A stretch of DNA of 14,707 nt from JBGTBQ01 sp041749275 (GCA_041749275.1 JBGTBQ010000217.1:1-14707); one strand, 5' to 3'. Counted from the first letter of the stretch, positions 1 through 8,051 are shown. Notes: generated by a model not told the origin, from the sequence alone. Numbers and translations are program-made.

Positions 1-948
1 CGCGCCCTGCGCCGCGTGCGTGAGCGCGACCCGCCGCGCGGCGCGCAGTCCTTCCGTGGCCCGCGCCCGCGCGGCGGCGGGAACGAGGATGTTTCCCAGA
101 CTCAGCATGATCGGGTGCGTAACTCCGAGCAGATTCGAGACGGCCTGAAAACCCGCCGCCTCACGCGCGCCGCGCATGAGAAAGAGCGACCACGGCACGG
201 CCTGAATGCTGAAGTTCGTCGCCAGACCAGACCACAGCACCCAATGTCCCGCCGCCCAAAAACGTCCGGCCAACCCACGCCCATCGCGCGGCAGACCGAC
301 ACGCAACTTCAACAAGAACGCCTGCACCACGGCGGCCATGCCGCACGTCAGCGCGATGACGGCGAAACAGAGTTCCGATGAAAGATGCCCTCCTCGTGCC
401 AGCGCCCAGATCAAACCGGCCTGTCCCAGATAGCTGATGGCGTCGCTCCACAAAGCTTTGCGAAATGAGAGCCGCGCCATCAGCGCGCGGCGCGTCGTTT
501 CCTGCAACTGCCAGAAGAACAACGCGAGACACGCCCACAGTCCGAGCGAGGGGTTGCCGAGGACGTAGGACGCGCTCAAGAGCAGCAGACCGAGCGGAAC
601 CGTCAGCGCCGCCGTCAACCAGAGCGAGTCGTTGATGAGTGGCCGCATTTCCGTCTCTTCCTGAGCCGCGACCTTTACGGACAGTGGATAGGCGATGAGC
701 GATCCATGAATGACGTTGAGGAAGATGACGAAGCCGAAGAGCACAGTCCAGAGGCCGTACACTTCGGGGCTGAAGGTGCGCGCCAGAATGATGGTCGTTA
801 GAAAGTTGCCGAGACTGACGACGCCCTGATCCGCGATGGCCCAGAACCCGCGCAACTCGAACAGCGCCGAGAGGCGTCGTCGTTCTCCGCTAAGGCTCGC
901 GCCCCGGTCACGGTTGACCATCGCCGGTAGTTTCGCGTCAACTTCCAT
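1..948 (-). CDS. Wzx/MATE-like polysaccharide flippase, partial (C-terminus off left edge)
   Basis: Reading the minus strand from ATG at 948 gives 316 uninterrupted codons to position 1 with no stop, so the C-terminus lies outside the window. The protein is strongly hydrophobic, with likely membrane helices near residues 36-57, 62-88, 108-130, 135-147, 170-185, 192-213 and 235-257. Phrases such as ARTFSPEVYGLWTVLFGF (56-73) and the segment around FWQLQETTRRALMARLSFRK (145-164) are typical of the polysaccharide-synthase/Wzx flippase group. That group moves lipid-linked sugar units across the inner membrane. The chosen start overlaps the stop of the deacetylase gene by 11 bp. An in-frame ATG at 921 would avoid the overlap (307 residues visible), and neither has a clear Shine-Dalgarno sequence. 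The EPS context supports the flippase role; the exact transporter subfamily is not certain. Confidence 0.8.
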   Translation of the reverse strand, partial: MEVDAKLPAMVNRDRGASLSGERRRLSALFELRGFWAIADQGVVSLGNFLTTIILARTFSPEVYGLWTVLFGFVIFLNVIHGSLIAYPLSVKVAAQEETEMRPLINDSLWLTAALTVPLGLLLLSASYVLGNPSLGLWACLALFFWQLQETTRRALMARLSFRKALWSDAISYLGQAGLIWALARGGHLSSELCFAVIALTCGMAAVVQAFLLKLRVGLPRDGRGLAGRFWAAGHWVLWSGLATNFSIQAVPWSLFLMRGAREAAGFQAVSNLLGVTHPIMLSLGNILVPAAARARATEGLRAARRVALTHAAQGA

Positions 949-1873
949 TTGTGCTTGCGGGACGAGTCCCGTGCAGGGACGGTTGACCCAAGAGGGATGA
1001 GCGGGCTGAATAAGCGAACCTGCGAACCCGCCCCACCCAATCGTATCCGCCGAAAAGTTTGCGTCGAAAAGAGTCGAGGTCGTCTTCCGTGTGAATGACG
1101 ATTCTTGAGAAGAGCCTGTCGGCGTTGCCGAGCGGCGTGCGTCCCAACTCGGTTGTAAAGAACATCTCGAACCCGGCATCGCGCAACACGTCGGTCGCGG
1201 TCTTCGGATAAGAGCCGGTGTGTCCGAACGGAAACGCGAAAAAACGCGGCTCGCGTCCGAGTCGCTGCTTGAAGACCGCGATGCCTGTGGCCGCGTCTTC
1301 GGCAATCTCCGCCGAAGTCATCCGTCCCATGTTCCGGTGGCCGTGGCTGTGAAAGCCGATGCCTGCGCCGCCCGCACACATCTCTCCGACCTGCGCCCAA
1401 CTCAAAGGCTCCCAGAGTTGAGGGAAAGCCGCGCGGCTCATCCCTGCCGGCGGAGAGTCGCGCGCGAAAGCCTCGACCGCTTCCGCTTCCAGCAGCCCCG
1501 TGCAGATGAAGAGGTTGAGCTTGACCCCGAACTTTTCGGCCACGGGCCACGCGACGCTGTAGTTGTCGGCAAAGCCATCGTCGAAAGTGACGAGGACGGC
1601 GCGGTCGGGCAACTCGCGCAAGCCTCGCGCGGCCTCGGAATATTCCTCAAGCGAAAGGGAACAGAACCCCTCGGCGGCGAGCAGCGACATCTGCGCCTCG
1701 AATTGCTTCGGCGTGACGGAATACTCCGGCTGCCGGCGTGACCCCGCCCGCTCCGGCAACACGCGGTGATAGCAGAGCACCGGCGGAACCATCAACCCGT
1801 CCCTCCGATCCTTGCGGGTCGCCTGCCAGACCGCCCACGTCGCCATCTTTGCCAGTGTCACCGAGGCTCGCAT
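938..1873 (-). CDS. NodB-type polysaccharide deacetylase (CE4-like)
   Basis: The product is a 311-residue protein of the polysaccharide deacetylase family, which removes N-acetyl groups from sugar polymers using a divalent metal. Visible family motifs, numbered from the chosen ATG, are CYHRV at 34-38, TFDDG at 96-100 (catalytic base Asp98, metal-ligand Asp99), HSHGH at 175-179 (metal ligands His175 and His179) and FAFPFG at 212-217. The metal triad is therefore intact. A GTG at 1888 would add five residues, but the ATG at 1873 has a GGGAAGGG Shine-Dalgarno-like stretch a few bases upstream and is preferred. There is no clear signal peptide, although residues near the N-terminus are mildly hydrophobic. 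The gene lies between the initiating transferase and the flippase, so it probably modifies the EPS or its precursor. The substrate cannot be read from the sequence. Confidence 0.88.
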   Translation of the reverse strand: MRASVTLAKMATWAVWQATRKDRRDGLMVPPVLCYHRVLPERAGSRRQPEYSVTPKQFEAQMSLLAAEGFCSLSLEEYSEAARGLRELPDRAVLVTFDDGFADNYSVAWPVAEKFGVKLNLFICTGLLEAEAVEAFARDSPPAGMSRAAFPQLWEPLSWAQVGEMCAGGAGIGFHSHGHRNMGRMTSAEIAEDAATGIAVFKQRLGREPRFFAFPFGHTGSYPKTATDVLRDAGFEMFFTTELGRTPLGNADRLFSRIVIHTEDDLDSFRRKLFGGYDWVGRVRRFAYSARSSLLGQPSLHGTRPASTNGS

Positions 1874-1935
1874 CTTCACCCTTCCCACGTCTGAATCTTT
1901 CAGACGGCGTGCGTGTGTTTCGCTTCCGCTTCACC

Positions 1936-2074
1936 TAGATCGGTTTACACATCAGTGTACGGACGGCGGTGTGGTCAGAACCGCCTGCGGTAGCGGGCGG
2001 GTCTCTGGCGATGCAAGAACCCGCCCGCTACCGCAGGCGGTTCTGACCCGTACATCCAAGTGAAATCCGATCTA
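1936..2074. repeat. Imperfect inverted repeat with perfect 29-bp core arms
   Basis: Positions 1974-2002 and 2019-2047 are perfect reverse complements (29 bp each) around a 16-base loop; one further pair (1973/2048) also matches. Further out, TGTACGG (1956-1962) pairs with CCGTACA (2048-2054) and TAGATCGG (1936-1943) pairs with CCGATCTA (2067-2074). The symmetry therefore spans 139 bp, with the left arm about 10 bases longer near its centre. The right end includes the TAG stop of the sugar transferase gene. No T-run follows in either direction, so it is not a standard intrinsic terminator, though a stem this strong could affect transcript stability or polarity. The form fits a REP-like or MITE-like dispersed element. 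Copy number elsewhere cannot be judged from this window. Confidence 0.85.
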
Positions 2075-3568
2075 AGCCGCGCCGGCTCCTTTGAAGACGG
2101 CGGGAATCGTTCGCAGCAGTATCTTCACGTCGAGCATGAGCGACCAGTTTTCGATGTACTTCAAATCCAGCTCGACCCATTTGTCGAAACTGACATCGCT
2201 CCGTCCGTTGATCTGCCAGAGGCAGGTGATGCCGGGAACGACGCAGAAGCGGCGCATCAGCCACCCTTCTTCAAAACGCGACACATCGCGCTGCGGCAAC
2301 GGGCGCGGCCCGACCAGAGACATCTCACCACTCAGGACATTGAACAATTGCGGCAGCTCGTCGAGCGAAGTCCGGCGCAGAAACTTACCGAGGCGCGTGA
2401 TGCGCGGATCGTTTTTGATTTTGAAGGCCGGGCCGCGCACTTCGTTCCGGTGCTCCAGCCCCGGCTGGAGTGCTTCGGCGTTGCTGACCATGGTTCTGAA
2501 TTTGTACATCCTGAACCGGCGCTTGTTGCGCCCGTACCGCTCTTGGCTGAAGATGACCGGCCCTTCGCTCGACAGCCTCACGCAGACGGCGATCAGCACC
2601 ATCAACGGCGATAGGACGGCCAGCCCGACCGTGGCCCCAACAATGTCAATGGCGCGCTTGACGAGGAACAGACCGTCCTCCTGCACCAGCTTCATGGAGG
2701 TGACGGCGAAACCCTCCAACTGCTCTTGGCCCGCTCTGGCAAGACCGGGCTGGAAAATCTCGGACAGATATTTCGATTCGACACCAATGCGCTCGCAGGT
2801 GCGGATAGTATTCTGAATCTGCGTGTAGCAGGATTTGACGGGCAGCGTAATCAGCACTTCATCCACGACGTGATTGACGAGAATCGTTTCGAGCTGCGTC
2901 AGGTCGCCCAGCATCCTCGCGCGCACGTCTTCGGAAACCGGGTGCAGGTTGGAATCCACGAACCCGAGCAGTTGATAGTCGCCTCCCGCTTTCGCACTCA
3001 TCTCGCGGTAGAGCCGGAGCGCACGCTCCCCGCTCCCGACAATCAATACGTGCCGCGGATGTTTACCGGCGGTCGCCTGTCGCGCCAGCGCGTCGAGGAC
3101 GAGCCGCACCAGAATGGTGAGGGGCGCTGCCGCCGCCCACATCAGGACGACCGCGCCGACCCGAAAATTTCCGGCGCGACTGGTCAAAGGAAACATGAGG
3201 GCGAAAAAACTGCCGCAGGTACAGGCCGCGACGCAGCGCAGCGCGGCGGCGTAATTCAGTCGCCGGCCATCGTACAGATTGAAGGCGCGGAAGATGCCCG
3301 ACCAGAGCGCAGCGAAGAGGGCCAGCAGCAGCAGGTTCTTAACCGTGACTCGCAGCGCGAGAAATCCCGCCGCGTCGCTCGGCAGCGCGTGGAGGTTGGT
3401 GATGAGGAATGCGCCGAGAAGCGCGGCGACGGCAATCGCAACGTCCGAGAGCCGGTAGAGCTTAATTAGAGAGGAATGCGCCGGTGCGAAGGCGAGGGCG
3501 GGACGCCTTCGCGGCAGGGGGCGAACATTGGCCGAATAGAGATGAGAAAATTTCCGTCCCGCTTGCAT
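2072..3568 (-). CDS. Polyprenyl-phosphate sugar-1-phosphate transferase (WbaP/CpsE-like EPS initiating enzyme)
   Basis: This inner-membrane enzyme starts EPS repeat-unit synthesis by moving a sugar-1-phosphate from a nucleotide sugar to undecaprenyl phosphate. Numbered from an upstream TTG at 3589 (505 residues), hydrophobic segments lie near 47-66, 81-100, 118-135 and 143-168. They are followed by a CoA-binding-like Rossmann region (RHVLIVGSGERALRL, 179-193) and another membrane segment at about 313-340. The C-terminal bacterial sugar transferase domain follows. It carries KRAIDIVGA (311-319), RYGRNKRRFRMYKFRTM (351-367), the catalytic Asp-Glu pair in TSLDELPQL (Asp410-Glu411), LVGPRP (425-430) and PGITCLWQINGRSD (452-465). 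All are intact, so it should be active. The ATG at 3568 is chosen as start (498 residues) because the TTG has no properly spaced ribosome-binding site; the ATG's own site is weak too. The sugar specificity is not readable. Confidence 0.93.
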   Translation of the reverse strand: MQAGRKFSHLYSANVRPLPRRRPALAFAPAHSSLIKLYRLSDVAIAVAALLGAFLITNLHALPSDAAGFLALRVTVKNLLLLALFAALWSGIFRAFNLYDGRRLNYAAALRCVAACTCGSFFALMFPLTSRAGNFRVGAVVLMWAAAAPLTILVRLVLDALARQATAGKHPRHVLIVGSGERALRLYREMSAKAGGDYQLLGFVDSNLHPVSEDVRARMLGDLTQLETILVNHVVDEVLITLPVKSCYTQIQNTIRTCERIGVESKYLSEIFQPGLARAGQEQLEGFAVTSMKLVQEDGLFLVKRAIDIVGATVGLAVLSPLMVLIAVCVRLSSEGPVIFSQERYGRNKRRFRMYKFRTMVSNAEALQPGLEHRNEVRGPAFKIKNDPRITRLGKFLRRTSLDELPQLFNVLSGEMSLVGPRPLPQRDVSRFEEGWLMRRFCVVPGITCLWQINGRSDVSFDKWVELDLKYIENWSLMLDVKILLRTIPAVFKGAGAA

Positions 3569-3679
3569 GGGGGTTCTTGCCTGAAACAATCCTGCTGTAA
3601 ATTACTACCCCGCGGGCGCGACTGTGGCGAAGGGACTTACCCGCTGTATCTTTTCACGCGCGATCTCTTCCGTTAACTC

Positions 3680-4372
3680 TCAGCGAAAGACTTCGAGCGG
3701 GTTGAAGAAAAGACCGACGTTGGCGAGCTTCATGTAGCGTTCGATCTTGGTCAACCTGTTTTCCGGCACGAGCAACATGTCGCCCGGATTCAGGGTGATG
3801 TCATTCTCAAGATCGCCGGTCTTCTTGACGGATTTGAGGTTGAGCAGTCTCACTTCGGCGGTGTCCGAGTTGATCTTGCGAAACAGCACGATCTGCGAGG
3901 ACTTGGCGCTGTTCTTGAAGCCGCCGGCCAGCATCACGGCCTGAAGCGCCGTGACCTTTTCCCGCATCTCGAACTTGCCCGGCTGCACCACTTCGCCCGC
4001 GACGACGAAATACGGCTTCTGAAACTCTTTCAGAATCAGGGTGATCTCCGGGTCTTTCAAACGCACGCTCGCTTTTTCGAGCAGCAGCGCGCGCGCCTGT
4101 TCCAGATTCAACCCGCCGACCTTCACGTCGCTGACAATCTCCAGCGACACGAAGCCGTCGGGCTGGATGGTCACGGTCTGATTGAACTCCGGGGTGTAGC
4201 GATACTGCACTTCGAGCACGTCGCCCGGATTGAGCAGGTAGCGAGGGTTCTTTTCAAAGTTGCCGATGGTCGGCGGCGTTTGAACTGTTCTCTCCTGCGC
4301 CGCGCAGCACACGGCGGCGAGCAAGACCAGCGTCAACGACCGGAGCGTAGTGTGTGTTTTGCTAAAGAGCAT
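3680..4372 (-). CDS. Wza-type polysaccharide export protein (Poly_export + SLBB domains), short form
   Basis: The product is a 230-residue secreted protein of the outer-membrane polysaccharide export family. A Sec signal peptide occupies about residues 1-25 (hydrophobic core LTLVLLAAVCC). The Poly_export domain runs from about 43 to 115, with YLLNPGDVLEV (45-55) and the typical IQPDGFVSL stretch (69-77). An SLBB domain follows from about 119, with YFVVAGEVVQPGKFEM (121-136). A second NPGDMLLVPE (195-204) closes the domain. It is much shorter than E. coli Wza, with a single SLBB region and a short C-terminal helix-like tail. The two cysteines at 22-23 do not form a good lipobox, so lipid anchoring is doubtful. 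The start ATG is preceded by GAGAGGTGA with good spacing. It should form or dock with the outer-membrane channel working with the Wzc-like protein encoded two genes upstream. Confidence 0.9.
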   Translation of the reverse strand: MLFSKTHTTLRSLTLVLLAAVCCAAQERTVQTPPTIGNFEKNPRYLLNPGDVLEVQYRYTPEFNQTVTIQPDGFVSLEIVSDVKVGGLNLEQARALLLEKASVRLKDPEITLILKEFQKPYFVVAGEVVQPGKFEMREKVTALQAVMLAGGFKNSAKSSQIVLFRKINSDTAEVRLLNLKSVKKTGDLENDITLNPGDMLLVPENRLTKIERYMKLANVGLFFNPLEVFR

Positions 4373-4425
4373 CGTCTCACCTCTCGACGCGGCGTTTGTT
4401 TACCGCTCCTACATGCCTTCCCACC

Positions 4426-5079
4426 TCAGAGCAAACGATAGAGCCAGCGGGGCACAACGTATCGCCTCTTATTCATCACGAGGCCGAGCAGTTTGCCGTC
4501 GGCCATTTCGATGGTCTGCTGCGCCTGTCGAATTTGCTCTCGCTTGGTGCGGTCGGCCTCCACCACCAGCACGACCCCATCCACGTTCGGAGCGAGCACC
4601 GCCGCGTCAAATGAAGACTTGATCGAAGGACAATCAATCAGCGTGAAGTCGAAAGAGGAGCGCATGGCTTGGAGACGATCCAAACCGAACTCAGGGTCGT
4701 CCTCCCACTTCTCGACCGTCGGGAAGGGGTCATCCGCTTCCGTATCCTCCGACGGCAGCACCCACAAGTTAGGCGCATCAGTCCGCAGGCAGATTCGATT
4801 CATCCGCATGTAGTCCGCGATATGCAACTGCCGCAAACGTCGCGCCCCGGCGATGACCGTCCGCTTGCCGGTATAATTGGCAATCTCGGAGGCGAAGGAG
4901 CGGACGACATGACTCACCCCCTCGCCCGGATTGGCGGAAGTAAAAGCGATGACCGAACCTCTGCGGCCTCCCACGCTGGTCTGGTTGCACGCGAGGAGGA
5001 GTTGAAGACAGTGCGGCGGCGCGGCCTGCGCCTGAGCGCGCCGCGTAATCGCCCTTGAATCAGGTCTGAATGTTCGCAT
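4426..5079 (-). CDS. CpsD/BY-kinase-like P-loop protein with degenerate Walker A (probable pseudokinase)
   Basis: This 217-residue protein has the overall layout of the cytoplasmic ATPase/tyrosine-kinase partner of EPS chain-length proteins. The P-loop region SANPGEGVSHVV (48-59) matches the family's PGEGKST except that the invariant lysine is Val55 and the following Ser-Thr is Ser-His; the DNA reads GGC GAG GGG GTG AGT CAT. The Walker A' region (RTVIAGARRLRQ, 73-84) also lacks the usual Asp residues. Walker B is kept as FDFTLIDCPS (143-152, Asp149), as is the DGVVLVVEADRTKREQI segment (167-183). There is no C-terminal tyrosine cluster, only Tyr207 and Tyr214. It lies 29 bp after the Wzc-like gene, an arrangement like Gram-positive CpsC/CpsD. 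ATP hydrolysis and autophosphorylation are therefore doubtful. It may act as a scaffold or regulator, or a second intact kinase may exist elsewhere. Confidence 0.85.
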   Translation of the reverse strand: MRTFRPDSRAITRRAQAQAAPPHCLQLLLACNQTSVGGRRGSVIAFTSANPGEGVSHVVRSFASEIANYTGKRTVIAGARRLRQLHIADYMRMNRICLRTDAPNLWVLPSEDTEADDPFPTVEKWEDDPEFGLDRLQAMRSSFDFTLIDCPSIKSSFDAAVLAPNVDGVVLVVEADRTKREQIRQAQQTIEMADGKLLGLVMNKRRYVVPRWLYRLL

Positions 5080-5108
5080 GGTGATTGCCTGAATCTAATC
5101 GGGCCGGG

Positions 5109-6722
5109 TCATTGAGCCGCCCGCCCCCACGAACGCACGGGCCTCAAATGGCGCGCGTCCGTCAGTTGTTCCGTCAGGTCTTCCGTCGCCGCGAGGATGT
5201 CTATCGTGGAGGCCGCCCCCTTCGGGATGGTCGCCAGCACGGGCACGCTGGTCAGCGCCTCAAGCTCGCGCGGCGTATGCACCGTGTCGCGCAGCAACTC
5301 GGCGAAAAGCGCGCCACCGACGCTCACGAAGAGCGCCAGAAAAAGTCCGAGCGCCAGCGTCAGCGGGCGGTTGGGCGTGACCGGCAGGTGCTGCTCGACG
5401 GGCATCTCGGCGATGGAGACGTTCGTGATCTTCTTCTGATCGAGCGCGTCGGCGATGCGCGCCTCTTCCTGCTTCAGCGTGTACAGTTGATAATTTTCTT
5501 CGGACTCTTTAACCCGACGGGCGAGATCGGAGTGCTCGTTGGTCGCGCCTTCCAGACGCGCGAGGATGCCTCGATAGAGCGTGACCTGCTTGGCGAGGTC
5601 GTCACGCCGGGCCTGTTGGCCGGCCAGTTCCAGACGCGCCTTCGACAGTTCGGTTTCGAGCGTCTGTCTGAGCGGGTTGAGGTCTGACGATTGCTCGATG
5701 CTCGTCATCTTCATCGCCCGGTCGAGCGCCTCGGACGTATCCTTGATCTGCTGCTCCACCTCTTTCACGAAGCGGTCATCCGGCTGGAATTTCGAGAGGA
5801 GTTGCGTCCGGCGGTTTTGCAGCTCGACGAGCATCGTGCTCAGGCGCTCGACCGAATATTGATTCGGCAGCGAGCGGCTTTGCGTCGCCACGCGCGGCGC
5901 GAGCGTGCTCAACTGCTGTTGGAGCTTCCCGATGCGCCCGGTCGCTTCGTTGACCGCCGCGACGGCTTCAAGAAATCTCGACTGGGCGTCGGCCATTTTT
6001 TGCAGGTTTAACTGCTTCTCCTGATCGAGCGCGATGAAATTATTCTGCTGCTGGAAGGCCGAGAGCCTCGCTTCCGCCTCGCGCAGGTGTTCGTTGTATT
6101 GATCGGCCTGTGTTTGAAAGAATTCATGTGCGCCCGGCGGGCGGTGCAGCGTGAGGTGTTTCTCAAGATAGAGGCTGCCGAGGTTTTTGAGCACCGCCGC
6201 CGCGAGTTCGGGAGAGTCCGCCGTGTAGCTCACCTCGATGAGGTCGGCCTTCTTGACCGGCTTAATCTCAAGGTCTTTCTCCATCCGCCGGACTGATTTT
6301 TCTATCGAAGGCACGCCCGCCGCATCCCACAGCGAAGGCGTCGTCTGTTTGTCCAGTCCGCTCTGCCGGATGACCTGCTCGAGCAAATCCTTCCCGCTCA
6401 GAAGTGCAATCTCCGAATTGATCTGCGTTTCAGTCACCTCGCCGCCGGTCGCGGAGTTCGTTCGATCTGGCGTGATGACGGCGTCGGCGCGCGTATTCCG
6501 GACGAGGATTCTCATCCGCGACTGGTAGCGGTTCGGGAGCAGCCACGCAACCGCCACGGTGGCGCACGTAATCGCCATAAACAGACCGAAGATCATCCAC
6601 TTTCGGCGAAACAAAACCGTCGCCACATCTCGCAGAGTCCAGTCCGCGCGGCCAGCCTGTGCCACGACGCGAGAACTGCTCAGTCTATTCTCATCTTCGA
6701 GGATGGTGATTTGGTTGGGCAT
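5109..6722 (-). CDS. Wzc/GumC-like EPS chain-length determinant protein, without kinase domain
   Basis: This 537-residue inner-membrane protein has the Wzz-family layout. A cytoplasmic N-terminus carries WTLRDVATVLFRRKW (28-42), followed by a first membrane helix at about 43-62. A long periplasmic part follows, with coiled-coil helices rich in Gln, Glu, Ala and Leu at about 200-275, 290-340 and 350-430. The Pro-rich PVTPNRPLTLALG stretch (447-459) leads into a second membrane helix at about 454-476. The C-terminus (477-537) stays cytoplasmic and ends without a P-loop kinase domain, which is supplied in degenerate form by the next gene. Proteins of this group set polymer length and link the inner-membrane machinery to the Wza-type channel. 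It is the first gene of the minus-strand EPS operon and faces a 373-bp divergent intergenic region. Its ATG lacks a strong Shine-Dalgarno sequence. Confidence 0.92.
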   Translation of the reverse strand: MPNQITILEDENRLSSSRVVAQAGRADWTLRDVATVLFRRKWMIFGLFMAITCATVAVAWLLPNRYQSRMRILVRNTRADAVITPDRTNSATGGEVTETQINSEIALLSGKDLLEQVIRQSGLDKQTTPSLWDAAGVPSIEKSVRRMEKDLEIKPVKKADLIEVSYTADSPELAAAVLKNLGSLYLEKHLTLHRPPGAHEFFQTQADQYNEHLREAEARLSAFQQQNNFIALDQEKQLNLQKMADAQSRFLEAVAAVNEATGRIGKLQQQLSTLAPRVATQSRSLPNQYSVERLSTMLVELQNRRTQLLSKFQPDDRFVKEVEQQIKDTSEALDRAMKMTSIEQSSDLNPLRQTLETELSKARLELAGQQARRDDLAKQVTLYRGILARLEGATNEHSDLARRVKESEENYQLYTLKQEEARIADALDQKKITNVSIAEMPVEQHLPVTPNRPLTLALGLFLALFVSVGGALFAELLRDTVHTPRELEALTSVPVLATIPKGAASTIDILAATEDLTEQLTDARHLRPVRSWGRAAQ

Positions 6723-7095
6723 GGTGGACTTTTCCGTGCCGTTGCCGGCGCGACTCCGGCGCTGGCGCCCTCAGTGGCTATCAAGGTCTTTGGGAAAGAT
6801 GGCAATCACGAAGTGCGGTCAATTTCAATAATCCACAGCGAGAAAGTTGAAAAGTTCCATCCGGGTCTTCGAATGCAAAGACAAATAGACCGGGCAATTT
6901 CGGTCAAACTTTACAATTCAAAAGATGACCAAAGGCACCGTACTTCCAAAATTGAAGGCGGCTATTGAGTGGTTGATGTTATCTTGTTCGATGACAGGAT
7001 GACAAGCCATAGCACGAAATAAAAATCACGTGCATTCGACATGGCCGGCGAACCTCATGTCAACAATCGAGTCGAACCTTTGACGGAGAGAGACA
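6723..7095. other. Divergent intergenic region between EPS operon and copper module
   Basis: No convincing gene lies in these 373 bases. The part from about 6800 to 7030 is clearly more AT-rich than the flanking genes, as expected for promoters of the leftward EPS operon and the rightward SCO gene. I searched both strands by eye for -35/-10 pairs and found no pair good enough to call. Near the EPS side, GGCGC-TG-GCGCC at 6758-6769 could form a tiny stem in the EPS leader. The plus-strand ORF at 6711-6968 overlaps the Wzc-like start and shows no recognisable protein character. Confidence 0.6.
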
Positions 7096-7866
7096 ATGCT
7101 GTTGAAGTTGATCCGCACAATCGCATTCATTACCTTCATGGCCGGCGCGATGCTCGCGGACGGCGGTCACGTCACGGCGGCGGGACAGAGGCGCGCGAAG
7201 AAGCCGCGGCCCACGAGCACGGCGCGCTATGTCTGCCCCATGGATGCGGACGTGTCTTCCGCGAAACCCGGCAGGTGTCCCAAGTGCGGCATGACTTTAA
7301 GGTCGGAGAAGAAGGAAGCAGGCGGCGGCGCGGCGGCAACGGCGGACGAAACGACACAGCCACCGGCGGATGAGAATGCCGCGCTCGCGCCGCCGAAGAT
7401 TCCGGACATCACCGTCCTCGATCAAAACGGGAAGCGGCTCAACTTCTACACCGACCTTGTCAAAGGCAAGGTCGTCGCCATCAATTTTATCTTCACGACC
7501 TGCACCGGCGTCTGCCCGCCTTTAACCGCCACCTTCCGCGGCGTGCAGCGGCAGTTGGAAACGGAAGCCGGACGCGACGTGCGTTTGATCTCGATCAGCG
7601 TTGACCCCACGGTTGACACGCCGGAAAGGCTGCGCGACTTCGCCGCGAAGTTCAACGCCGGGCCGGGATGGACGTTCGTGACGGGCGAGAAGATCGAGAT
7701 TGATTCGCTGCTCCGCGCGCTCGGCGCCGCCGTCTCAAGCAAAACCGACCACACGCCGATGATCCTCGTCGGCAACGACCGGGTCGGCCACTGGACTCGC
7801 GCTTACGGTCTCTCATCGCCCACCGCGCTGGTCAAAGTGATTACCGAGACCGCGGATCATAAATGA
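7096..7866 (+). CDS. SCO1/SenC-family copper chaperone with N-terminal heavy-metal-binding domain
   Basis: The 256-residue protein starts at an ATG with GGAG seven bases upstream. Residues 1-22 look like a Sec signal peptide or membrane anchor. Residues 45-68 (YVCPMDADV, then GRCPKCGMTL) match the small heavy-metal-binding domain usually written YTCPMHPEV...CPKCGM, with Cys47, Cys61 and Cys64 present but the usual His replaced by Asp50. A low-complexity linker rich in Ala and Gly leads to a thioredoxin-fold SCO domain from about 101. This domain holds the copper-binding CTGVC motif (Cys136, Cys140) and the distal His219 in DHTPMILVG, so it should bind copper. SCO proteins deliver copper to, or reduce thiols of, cytochrome oxidase CuA sites and sometimes other periplasmic enzymes. 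Here the nearest copper enzyme is the giant oxidase 395 bp downstream, the likely client by context only. Confidence 0.92.
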   Translation: MLLKLIRTIAFITFMAGAMLADGGHVTAAGQRRAKKPRPTSTARYVCPMDADVSSAKPGRCPKCGMTLRSEKKEAGGGAAATADETTQPPADENAALAPPKIPDITVLDQNGKRLNFYTDLVKGKVVAINFIFTTCTGVCPPLTATFRGVQRQLETEAGRDVRLISISVDPTVDTPERLRDFAAKFNAGPGWTFVTGEKIEIDSLLRALGAAVSSKTDHTPMILVGNDRVGHWTRAYGLSSPTALVKVITETADHK

Positions 7867-8051
7867 CGCGGCCTGTCATTGCTTGTCCACGCGACAGACG
7901 ATGACGAGACGGCTGCCCCCCGCTTCGACGAAGCGTGCGCGCGATAAGTCGTCAGTGGTGAAGTGAGGCGCGTTCACATCTTCCACACGGAACCTAAAGG
8001 GAAGTTAAAGTCGAGACCGTTTGGGTTCTATGGCGAATGCAAAAATAGTTG

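Noticed and set aside
798..1550. 250-codon minus-strand ORF
   Set aside because: Out of frame with the clear deacetylase and flippase; Arg/Gly/Ser-rich composition typical of a shadow frame in GC-rich DNA.
2060..3469. Plus-strand ORFs of 184, 241 and 247 codons opposite the sugar transferase
   Set aside because: They are antisense to a gene with intact family motifs along its whole length, and have no recognisable domains.
3680..4372. Lipoprotein signal on the Wza-like protein
   Set aside because: Cys22-Cys23 are preceded by Ala-Val, which does not fit a lipobox; a normal signal peptidase I site fits better.
6711..6968. 85-codon plus-strand ORF at the start of the divergent intergenic region
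   Set aside because: Overlaps the start of the Wzc-like gene, has no ribosome-binding site that I can see and no protein-like character.
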